Part shown: positions 23,974 through 30,775 of the stretch, in pieces | How positions within the stretch are numbered: position 1 is the first letter of the stretch | How the letters are laid out: every line of letters starts with the position of its first letter | NCBI GenBank assembly: GCA_018725275.1 | Contig: QLUC01000001.1 | Span: forward strand, 1 to 39,182 | Direction of reading: 5' to 3' | From: Bacillota bacterium | GTDB taxonomy: Bacteria; Bacillota; UBA994 | DNA: 39,182 nt | Program-made: the position numbers and the translations under genes | The notes under the pieces: model-generated | Database searches by the model: none | What the model was told of the DNA's origin: nothing | What the model saw: the letters and a program-made list of their open reading frames with translations, nothing else

Positions 23974-25121
23974 AAAAGATCATCGTGCTCGGTTCCACCG
24001 GTTCGATCGGCAAAGCCACCCTCGATGTAGCGCTGAAGCAACAGCAGCATTTGCAGGTGGTAGGTCTCGCTGGTGGCCAACAGTGCCAGCTGCTCATGGA
24101 GCAAGTGGCAGTTTTCCGTCCGCAATCGGTAGCGGTCCAAGATATACAGTGTGCGCAACGCCTGCGCGCGCTATATCCAGACCTAGTAATTTATAGTGGC
24201 CAAGACGCGGCGACCGAGCTGGTCAGGGAAACACCCTGTGATGTGGTTGTAGCGGCTATCAGTGGGATGGCAGGCCTAGGTCCGGTTGTAGCTGCCGCCG
24301 AACGCGGGCGAGTGATAGCTTTGGCCAACAAGGAAAGCTTGGTTGCTGCCGGTGATCTCCTGATGACCCTGGCTAAGCAGCATGGTGCGGCTATCCTGCC
24401 CGTAGATAGCGAGCACTCTGCCCTATGGCAAGCCATGCTTGCTTGGCCACGCAGGGCGGTGCGCAAACTAATTCTAACCGCCTCGGGTGGTCCATTTTTC
24501 GGTAGGTCCAAGGAAGAACTGCAGGAAGTCACTGTATCACAGGCCCTCGCCCATCCTACCTGGAAAATGGGGGGCAAAATTAGCATCGACTCAGCCACGC
24601 TGATGAACAAGGGCTTAGAAGTTATCGAAGCGCATCATCTATTCGAGTTTTCCTATGACGATATCGAGGTGCTAGTGCACCCTGAGAGCATTGTTCACTC
24701 CTTGGTGGAGTTTGTAGATGGAGCGCAAATGGCACAATGTAGTTATCCAGACATGCGTCTTCCGATTCAGTTGGCCCTGTCTTTTCCAGAGCGCTGGCCG
24801 GCGGACTATGTGACTAATCACTATGCAGGCACGTCATGGAGTTTTTCTGCACCTGACTTAAGCACTTTTCGCTGCCTGTCGCTGGCAATTGAGGCTGGTA
24901 GGAGGGGAGGGGCCTATCCGACCGTGCTTAATGCCGCTAATGAGGTGGCGGTGGCAAGTTTTTTGCGAGGGGAAACGGGGTTTCTGGCCATTGCCGAAGT
25001 GGTGGAGACGGTACTCGCCAAACAAATGCCAAAAAAAGCAGAGGTTTTATCTGAGGTCTTCGCCATTGATGAGTGGGCACGCCGACAGACTGCTACGACA
25101 ATCAAACAGAGGGCGGTGTAG
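23970..25121 (+). CDS. dxr: 1-deoxy-D-xylulose 5-phosphate reductoisomerase
   Basis: Dxr makes methylerythritol phosphate, the committed step of the non-mevalonate isoprenoid route. The 383-residue product starts MKKIIVLGSTGSIGKATLDV, with the NADPH-binding GSTGSIG. It contains ANKESLVAAGDLL, LPVDSEHSALWQA, ASGGPFFG, HPTWKMGGKISIDSATLMNK and VHPESIVHSLVEFVDG, which form the metal and substrate site. The ATG at 23970 overlaps the cdsA stop (ATGA). With ispG three genes on, two steps of the same pathway are encoded here; both feed UppS. Confidence 0.97.
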   Translation: MKKIIVLGSTGSIGKATLDVALKQQQHLQVVGLAGGQQCQLLMEQVAVFRPQSVAVQDIQCAQRLRALYPDLVIYSGQDAATELVRETPCDVVVAAISGMAGLGPVVAAAERGRVIALANKESLVAAGDLLMTLAKQHGAAILPVDSEHSALWQAMLAWPRRAVRKLILTASGGPFFGRSKEELQEVTVSQALAHPTWKMGGKISIDSATLMNKGLEVIEAHHLFEFSYDDIEVLVHPESIVHSLVEFVDGAQMAQCSYPDMRLPIQLALSFPERWPADYVTNHYAGTSWSFSAPDLSTFRCLSLAIEAGRRGGAYPTVLNAANEVAVASFLRGETGFLAIAEVVETVLAKQMPKKAEVLSEVFAIDEWARRQTATTIKQRAV

Positions 25122-25123
25122 AG

Positions 25124-26149
25124 TTGGTTATCTTGATGGCCATCGTAATTATCGGGGTGCTGGTGTTCTTTCATGAGCTGGGACATTTTTTGACGGCAAA
25201 GGCCTCGGGTATGTTAGTGCACGAATTTGCGCTGGGGATGGGGCCTGTTTTACTGTCCATTACGAGGGGGGACACTAAATACTCTTTGCGCATGCTGCCT
25301 ATCGGAGGCTTTCTCCGCGTCGCGGGGGAAGAGCAGGAGCAAGGAAAGGTGTCCATCCCCGACGAACAACGGTATGATAAGAAGGCTGTTTGGCAACGCA
25401 TGATCTTCGTCGCAGGTGGGTCCATGATGAACTTTGTCCTTGCGGCCCTCATTTTTGCGGTTATCTTCATGGCTTTCGGCGTCCCTTCTTCAGAGCCTCT
25501 CATTGGCTCGGTTACCCCTAGCTGGCCGGCGGCAGATGCCGGTCTTGCGATGGGGGATAGGGTGGTGCGCATTGCCGGCCGTGATATTGCCAACTGGAGC
25601 GATTTGCAGAAAGCCATCGCCGGTACCACTGCTGAAACAATTGCCGTTGAAATCCTTCGTGGGGAAAAAGAAATGACCCTATCCATCGCCCCGCGTGTTG
25701 ACGAAGCTAGCGGCCGCAGATTGATAGGTGTCTCCCCAGCAAATGTCAGGCATGGGCCCCTAAAAGCCCTGTACTTGGGGACAAGGGACATGCTGTGGTT
25801 CACTGCAGAGATCATCGGTGTTGTGGGCAGGATGCTCACCGGCAGAATGCCTGCTGAGGGTGCCGGACCAATCGGCATGGTGGTCATGGTTGGCGAGGTC
25901 GCTCGCACTGGTTTGGCCAATCTCTTGTCCTTCGCCGCTATCATCAGCATCCAATTGGGAATGTTCAACTTGCTGCCTATCCCAGCGCTAGACGGCAGTA
26001 AATTGATCTTTCTGGCTATCGAAGGGTTACGGGGCAAGCCAATCAACCCCGACAAAGAGAACATGATTCATTTTATTGGTTTTGTCATGCTGATGGTTCT
26101 GATTGTCCTGATTACCTATCAGGACCTGCAGCGCTTGAACATTTTTTAG
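25124..26149 (+). CDS. rseP: Site-2 membrane metalloprotease RseP (RasP/YluC)
   Basis: This intramembrane zinc protease cleaves membrane-bound regulators such as anti-sigma factors. The 341-residue product has the HELGH zinc site at residues 17-21 in the first membrane helix. One PDZ domain lies at about residues 120-190, and the third metal-ligand motif is NLLPIPALDGSKL in a later helix (family members usually have LDGG). About four membrane helices are seen. The start is probably TTG at 25124, two bases after dxr, with a weak GGGCGG upstream; ATG 25136 is an alternative. A longer frame upstream lies inside dxr and is unlikely to be used. Its substrate is unknown. Confidence 0.93.
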   Translation: MVILMAIVIIGVLVFFHELGHFLTAKASGMLVHEFALGMGPVLLSITRGDTKYSLRMLPIGGFLRVAGEEQEQGKVSIPDEQRYDKKAVWQRMIFVAGGSMMNFVLAALIFAVIFMAFGVPSSEPLIGSVTPSWPAADAGLAMGDRVVRIAGRDIANWSDLQKAIAGTTAETIAVEILRGEKEMTLSIAPRVDEASGRRLIGVSPANVRHGPLKALYLGTRDMLWFTAEIIGVVGRMLTGRMPAEGAGPIGMVVMVGEVARTGLANLLSFAAIISIQLGMFNLLPIPALDGSKLIFLAIEGLRGKPINPDKENMIHFIGFVMLMVLIVLITYQDLQRLNIF

Positions 26150-26159
26150 GGGTGAGTGT

Positions 26160-27233
26160 ATGTACCCGCGGCAAGACACCGTACCTGTGCAAGTGGGTGG
26201 TCTAATTATTGGTGGTGGAGCACCGATTGTCATTCAGTCGATGACAAACACAGCTACTGAGGATGTACAAAGTACATTGCAACAGATAGTGGCGCTGAGC
26301 AGGGCGGGGTGCGGCCTGGTGCGAGTAGCTGTGCCCCATGATGAGGCCCGCAAAGCTCTGGCGGAATTGGTCAGCAAATCTCCGGTACCCCTTGAGGCCG
26401 ATATCCATTTTGATCATCGCCTGGCCATAGGTTCCCTAGAGATGGGCGTAGCCAAAGTTCGCATCAACCCCGGCAATATCGGCGGTAACAGCAAAGTAAA
26501 AGAAGTCATCGCTGCTGCCTCGCGCCGCGGGGCGGCGGTACGCATAGGGGTTAACTCCGGGTCGCTACCGAGCGGAGTCCTCGCCAAGTATGGGGGACCT
26601 ACCGCCGAGGCGCTGGTTGAGGCGGCGCTTCAATACGAAAGGCAAATTACGGCCTGGGGTTTTGCTAACTTAGTTTTCTCCTTAAAATCATCGGATGTGT
26701 TAAAAACGGTGCGAGCCAACGAGCTATTTTCAAGGTCATCCAGATTTCCTCTCCACATTGGTATTACCGAGGCTGGCACGCGTCTTAAAGGGGCGGTACG
26801 CACGGCGGTCGGTCTAAGCTTGCTCCTTAGTCAGGGTATCGGCGACACTTTGCGGGTCTCGCTGACCGCCGATCCCCTAGATGAGGTTGTCGTGGCCAAG
26901 GAGATTCTCGCGAGTATGGGTCTTTACCCTAAGCAGCTGCATATTGTCAGTTGTCCAACCTGCGGGAGGACTGCGGGCGACCTCATTTCTTTGGCAGAGC
27001 GGGTCGAGCTTGAGCTCGAGGACCTCGCTATGGTACCTTTGCGAATTGCGGTGATGGGCTGTGCAGTTAATGGACCGGGAGAAGCCAAGGAGGCTGATCT
27101 TGGTATCGCCCTATCCCAAGACAAGGCGGTGTTGTTTCGCCGTGGGCAAGTCGTTGATATCTTAACATTAGAATCGGCAGCTGTTCGGTTGGTTGCCGAG
27201 GCTCGCCAGATGGCCTTCAATCTGACGAATTAG
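26160..27233 (+). CDS. ispG: 4-hydroxy-3-methylbut-2-enyl diphosphate synthase IspG (GcpE)
   Basis: IspG is the next-to-last enzyme of the methylerythritol phosphate pathway, a [4Fe-4S] reductase. The 357-residue product has a TIM-barrel part beginning PIVIQSMTNTATEDVQSTLQ. The C-terminal cluster domain has ligands Cys265 and Cys268 (SCPTCGRT), Cys301 (MGCAVNGPGE) and Glu308, at the spacing known from E. coli. The ATG has AGGGGTGA upstream and follows rseP by ten bases. In B. subtilis proS and polC follow rasP; here ispG takes that place, as in many Clostridia. The next gene begins 12 bases on. Confidence 0.97.
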   Translation: MYPRQDTVPVQVGGLIIGGGAPIVIQSMTNTATEDVQSTLQQIVALSRAGCGLVRVAVPHDEARKALAELVSKSPVPLEADIHFDHRLAIGSLEMGVAKVRINPGNIGGNSKVKEVIAAASRRGAAVRIGVNSGSLPSGVLAKYGGPTAEALVEAALQYERQITAWGFANLVFSLKSSDVLKTVRANELFSRSSRFPLHIGITEAGTRLKGAVRTAVGLSLLLSQGIGDTLRVSLTADPLDEVVVAKEILASMGLYPKQLHIVSCPTCGRTAGDLISLAERVELELEDLAMVPLRIAVMGCAVNGPGEAKEADLGIALSQDKAVLFRRGQVVDILTLESAAVRLVAEARQMAFNLTN

Positions 27234-27244
27234 GGGGGTATGGC

Positions 27245-27889
27245 ATGCGCTGCGTTGTCATCATTCCAGCTTTTAATGAAGAAAAGACCGTCGGTGCGGT
27301 AGTTGCCGCCGCCAAGCAATGTGCCTTGGTCGCGGAAGTGGTGGTAGTCAGCGATGGATCTAAGGATCGCACGGCCAAGGTGGCGGCCGCCGCAGGCGCG
27401 ACCGTGATCGCCCTCCCAGAAAATCGTGGCAAAGGCGGGGCTATGCAGGCAGGTTTTGCCTCGGTGCCGGGAGATATCTATCTCTTTCTTGATGGTGATC
27501 TCATTGGGTTAACCAAGGAGCATGTTGCGCTATTATTGGAACCAATCGTAGCCGGCCGGGTCGAAGTTACCTTGGGTCTTTTTGGCAAGGGACGTTTGGC
27601 GACCGATTTGGCGCAAAAAATCGCGCCATTCTTGTCCGGGCAACGCGCCTTATCAAGGCGCGTCTTATCGCAAGTGCCTGACTTTTCTACAGCCGGGTGG
27701 GGTGTGGAGGTAGTGGTCAACAGGCATTTGCAGGGCGCCGGGGTACCGGTAGCGGAGATTCTGCTCCATAACGTAACCCAAGTGATGAAGGAAGAGAAAA
27801 GCGGCTTGGTGCGAGGGGTTATGTCGCGCCTGCGCATGTACTGGCAAATTCTGCAAGCATTTGGGCGAAAAGGGCGGGCGATACCGTGA
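27245..27889 (+). CDS. Family 2 glycosyltransferase
   Basis: The 214-residue protein has a GT-A fold catalytic domain. Seen are the nucleotide-sugar start VVIIPAFNEE (residues 4-13), VVVVSDGSKDRT, ENRGKGGAMQAGF, and the metal-binding D83-G84-D85 in LFLDGDL. The acceptor-side region GQRALSRRVL and GWGVEVVVNRHL is as in small GT2 enzymes of the dolichyl-phosphate mannose or glucosyl-3-phosphoglycerate synthase type. There is no membrane helix, so it is probably cytosolic or peripheral. The sugar and acceptor cannot be told. The stop overlaps the mgtC-like GTG by four bases. It lies where Bacillus has polC/proS, so its link to neighbours is unclear. Confidence 0.85.
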   Translation: MRCVVIIPAFNEEKTVGAVVAAAKQCALVAEVVVVSDGSKDRTAKVAAAAGATVIALPENRGKGGAMQAGFASVPGDIYLFLDGDLIGLTKEHVALLLEPIVAGRVEVTLGLFGKGRLATDLAQKIAPFLSGQRALSRRVLSQVPDFSTAGWGVEVVVNRHLQGAGVPVAEILLHNVTQVMKEEKSGLVRGVMSRLRMYWQILQAFGRKGRAIP

Positions 27890-28548
27890 TTACGGATCTA
27901 GACCTAGTCATTCGCCTAAGCGTCAGCTGCTTCCTCGGCGGGTTGATTGGACTCGAGCGTGAAGGCTTGAATCGGCCTGCCGGGTTTCGCACCCATGTCC
28001 TAGTGGCAGTAGGCTCCACCTTGATTATGCTAATTTCCATCTATGGTTTTCTGGGGGTGGACGGGCCACATGATCCCTCCCGTCTGGCTGCCCAAGTAGT
28101 GAGTGGCATTGGCTTCTTGGGGGCAGGTACAATCATGAAAGAAGGACTGAGCATTAAGGGGCTGACAACGGCCGCCTCCCTTTGGGTAGTGGCCGCCATT
28201 GGCCTGGCCTGTGGCGCTGGGTTCTATGTCGGCGCTGTGGCAACCACCCTGTTAGTCTATATTACCCTAGTTTTTTTTACTCGCATTGAACGGTATTACC
28301 TGCACCGCGCCAACTATGTGCGTTTGAACCTGCTCATGTCGGACCAGGCCGGGCAACTAGGTAGGATCGGTACGACGTTGGGCAGGAGGGGCGTCAGTGT
28401 GCGCAACATCTGCACTAGCCATGTCCACATTGAGGAAGGACGTGTGCAAGTCCAACTGGAGGTCAAACTCCCTAACACGGTGACCCTGCTCCAGGTCATC
28501 ACCGACTTGTTGGAAATACCCGGGATGTACAGCGTGGATGAGATCTAA
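27886..28548 (+). CDS. MgtC/SapB family membrane protein
   Basis: The 220-residue protein matches the MgtC/SapB family. The first 140 or so residues hold about five membrane helices with the family signatures SCFLGGLIGLEREGLNRPAG and SGIGFLGAGTIMKEGLSIKG, then LTTAASLWVVAAIGLACGAG. The C-terminal soluble part (about 150-220) looks like an ACT-type domain. In Salmonella MgtC is needed for growth in low magnesium and inhibits the F-type ATP synthase; members elsewhere have been linked to magnesium or to unknown functions. The GTG overlaps the glycosyltransferase stop, so the two are translated together. Exact function is not known from sequence. Confidence 0.9.
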   Translation: MITDLDLVIRLSVSCFLGGLIGLEREGLNRPAGFRTHVLVAVGSTLIMLISIYGFLGVDGPHDPSRLAAQVVSGIGFLGAGTIMKEGLSIKGLTTAASLWVVAAIGLACGAGFYVGAVATTLLVYITLVFFTRIERYYLHRANYVRLNLLMSDQAGQLGRIGTTLGRRGVSVRNICTSHVHIEEGRVQVQLEVKLPNTVTLLQVITDLLEIPGMYSVDEI

Positions 28549-28560
28549 GGATCCCTATGC

Positions 28561-28590
28561 TTGCATCGTCGCTGCCTCGTGTGATATGAT
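28561..28590 (+). promoter_or_regulatory. Promoter for the rimP-nusA operon
   Basis: TTGCAT (28561-28566) and TATGAT (28585-28590) are separated by 18 bases. It begins 12 bases after the mgtC-like stop. A start near 28597 would put a hairpin at the very beginning of the transcript. Confidence 0.65.
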
Positions 28591-28601
28591 GAGTGCGTAA
28601 G

Positions 28602-28622
28602 AGAGTGGGTCCATCCCACTCT
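28602..28622 (+). promoter_or_regulatory. Hairpin at the 5' end of the rimP leader
   Basis: AGAGTGGG (28602-28609) pairs perfectly with CCCACTCT (28615-28622) around TCCAT. TTTCGTTC follows, too interrupted for a strong terminator. It could end the upstream transcript, stabilise the 5' end, or attenuate the operon, for instance by NusA feedback. Which of these applies is not visible. Confidence 0.55.
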
Positions 28623-28660
28623 TTCGTTCATCAAGAAGTAGTTCGGTTAGGAGTGTATCT

Positions 28661-29125
28661 ATGCAACCCTCACTTGATCACATATTTGCGTTGTTCGTGC
28701 CCGTAGTGGAAGCCTTGGGCTTGTCATTAGTCGACGTGGAATGGCAGAGTGCACGGGGCGGAGCAAGATTGGCAGTCTATATAGCCAGGCTTGGGGGCTC
28801 GGTCAGCATTGCTGATTGTGAAGCCGTCACGCTTGCCTTAGGGCATGAGATGGAAGACACTCAAGTATTTCCCCAGTCCTACACCCTCGAAGTCTCCTCT
28901 CCAGGACTAGACCGAGTGCTCAAGCGGCCCCATGAATTCGACATCTTCCAGGGCAGAGGTGCCACCCTCTGGCTTTTCGAGCCATTTTGTGGTAAAATGG
29001 AGTGTGCAGGTATTTTGCAGGGCCGGCAGGGTGAACATGTGTTGGTGCACTTGACTTCCGGCGAAATAGTAACTCTACCGGCCGCGCTGATCAGAAAAAC
29101 CAAACTAGTTTTTGATATGAAATGA
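28661..29125 (+). CDS. rimP: Ribosome maturation factor RimP
   Basis: RimP helps assemble the 30S subunit. The 154-residue product has an N-terminal alpha/beta domain with LGLSLVDVEWQSARGGARLA and the conserved YTLEVSSPGLDRVLKRPHEF, then a C-terminal SH3-like barrel. The ATG has AGGAG upstream. It heads the nusA operon, as in most bacteria, and follows a promoter and leader hairpin. nusA begins 13 bases after its stop. Confidence 0.96.
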   Translation: MQPSLDHIFALFVPVVEALGLSLVDVEWQSARGGARLAVYIARLGGSVSIADCEAVTLALGHEMEDTQVFPQSYTLEVSSPGLDRVLKRPHEFDIFQGRGATLWLFEPFCGKMECAGILQGRQGEHVLVHLTSGEIVTLPAALIRKTKLVFDMK

Positions 29126-29138
29126 GGGAAGCCAGGCA

Positions 29139-30182
29139 ATGAGCAGTGAATTCATTGATGCCATAAATATACTCGCCAGAGAAAAGCGGCTAGACAAAGC
29201 AGTGCTATTTGAAGCCATAGAGACGGCACTGGTGTCGGCCTACAAAAAGAACTTTGGCGGGACTGGAAACGTCAGGGTTCACGTCGACCGGGACAGCGGT
29301 GAAATTCAAGTTTATGCTCTGAAGCGTGTGGTTCCTCAGGTGGTTGATGTTCTTGCCGAAATCTCCCAATCAGATGCTAAAGCGCTTAATCCGGCGTACC
29401 AAAGCGGAGATATCTGCGAGGAACGAGTTACTCCCAAGAACTTCGGCCGCGTCGCCGCCCAGACTGCCAAGCAGATCGTGGTGCAGCGTATTCGAGAGGC
29501 AGAGCGAGGTCTCATCTATGAGGAATTTACCAATCGCGAGAGTGACATAGTTTCGGGCATAGTACAAAGAGCGGATGCGCGCAACGTCATCATTGACTTA
29601 GGAAAGGTAGAGGCCGTGATGCCTCCATCCGAGAGGGTAGCCGGCGAAGTTTATCGCGCTGGACAACGCCTCAAAACATATGTCCTTGAAGTGCGCAAGA
29701 CCACCAAAGGACCCCAAGTTACGGTATCGCGTAGCCATCCTGGCTTGTTGAAGCGACTCCTTGAGCTAGAGGTAGAGGAAATCCATGATGGGATTGTCGA
29801 ATTGAAGTCGGTTGCTCGCGAGGCTGGTAGTCGCAGCAAGGTCGCAGTCAGCTCGCGCGACCCTAACGTCGACCCAGTGGGCGCCTGTGTCGGGCAAAAG
29901 GGCATGCGCATCCAGGTCATCGTCAACGAACTTAGCAATGAGAAAATCGATGTCATCGCCTACACCAGTGACCCTGCTCTGTATGTGGCCAATGCTTTAA
30001 GTCCGGCCAAGGTCATCCGTGTTGAGATTGATGAGATGGCCAAGGTTGCCAGGGTAGTAGTCCCTGATTATCAATTGTCCTTGGCCATCGGCAAAGAAGG
30101 ACAGAACGCACGGCTGGCAGCCAAGTTGACCGGCTGGAAAATCGACATTAAGAGTGAGAGTCAAGCTCTGCAACAGGGGTGA
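29139..30182 (+). CDS. nusA: Transcription termination/antitermination factor NusA
   Basis: NusA binds RNA polymerase and promotes pausing and hairpin termination. The 347-residue product has an N-terminal polymerase-binding domain (about residues 1-125), an S1 domain (about 130-200) and two KH domains. The last KH ends IGKEGQNARLAAKLTGWKID. It lacks the acidic C-terminal repeats of E. coli NusA, as is normal for Bacillota, where NusA is about 370 residues. GAGGGA precedes the ATG. The ylxR start follows closely. Confidence 0.97.
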   Translation: MSSEFIDAINILAREKRLDKAVLFEAIETALVSAYKKNFGGTGNVRVHVDRDSGEIQVYALKRVVPQVVDVLAEISQSDAKALNPAYQSGDICEERVTPKNFGRVAAQTAKQIVVQRIREAERGLIYEEFTNRESDIVSGIVQRADARNVIIDLGKVEAVMPPSERVAGEVYRAGQRLKTYVLEVRKTTKGPQVTVSRSHPGLLKRLLELEVEEIHDGIVELKSVAREAGSRSKVAVSSRDPNVDPVGACVGQKGMRIQVIVNELSNEKIDVIAYTSDPALYVANALSPAKVIRVEIDEMAKVARVVVPDYQLSLAIGKEGQNARLAAKLTGWKIDIKSESQALQQG

Positions 30183-30186
30183 CAAA

Positions 30187-30456
30187 ATGAAGAACAAGCA
30201 TGTTCCGGAACGCACTTGTGTGGGGTGTCGCCAAGCCAAACCCAAACGCGATTTGATCCGGGTGGTAAGAGATCCGCTCGGGCAGGTGGATATTGACTAC
30301 ACCGGCAAAAAAAATGGCCGCGGTATCTACCTGTGTCCAAATCTGTCGTGCCTAGAAGCGGCATTGAAGACAAATAGGATGGGTGTGGGGCTGCAAACAG
30401 AGATACCAGCGGAGGTCATCGCGCGTTTGCGGGAGAAAATGCAAGGTGCAGGATAA
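30187..30456 (+). CDS. ylxR: YlxR family (DUF448) RNA-binding protein
   Basis: The 89-residue product has the YlxR hallmarks: ERTCVGCRQAKPKRDLIRVV near the start, then KNGRGIYLCPNLSCLEAALK, with paired cysteines. The fold is known from structures and suggests nucleic acid binding; some YlxR proteins have been reported to bind the RNase P RNA or act on transcription. ATG 30187 is chosen because AGGGGTGA lies just upstream and the frame's earlier starts are inside nusA. The end overlaps ylxQ by 11 bases. Position after nusA is invariant in Bacillota. Confidence 0.93.
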   Translation: MKNKHVPERTCVGCRQAKPKRDLIRVVRDPLGQVDIDYTGKKNGRGIYLCPNLSCLEAALKTNRMGVGLQTEIPAEVIARLREKMQGAG

Positions 30457-30775
30457 ATTTTTACAGCTTTTAGGGCTGGCGCAACGCGCAGGCGCAGTTA
30501 CCAGTGGTACCATGGCTTGCCTCCGGGCTCTCCACAAGGGAAAAGTGAAATTGCTCATAGTTGCCGTGGACACTGAGCTGAAAGTAGCCGCGGAGTATCG
30601 TCAAGTAGCAGAAAAAAACTCTATCCCGCTAGTTACCATCTCCTCGCAGGCTGAATTGGGTAATGCCATCGGCAAGAGCAGGCGAGCTGCAGTGGTCATA
30701 GCCGATCCAAATTTCGGCCGCCGTTTATGGGAATTGAGCCTGAACAATGGAGGTGGACCTAGTTGTCCAAAATAA
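30446..30775 (+). CDS. ylxQ: L7Ae/L30e family K-turn RNA-binding protein (YlxQ)
   Basis: The 109-residue protein has the L7Ae/L30e fold pattern: QLLGLAQRAGAVTSGTMACL at the start, KVKLLIVAVDTE and IPLVTISSQAELGNAIGKSR later. YlxQ binds kink-turn RNA, as structure and binding work on Bacillus homologues shows. The start is GTG at 30446, overlapping ylxR, with GGGAG upstream; the earlier ATG in frame lies within ylxR and gives a non-family start. The end overlaps the infB TTG by 13 bases. Confidence 0.92.
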   Translation: MQDKFLQLLGLAQRAGAVTSGTMACLRALHKGKVKLLIVAVDTELKVAAEYRQVAEKNSIPLVTISSQAELGNAIGKSRRAAVVIADPNFGRRLWELSLNNGGGPSCPK

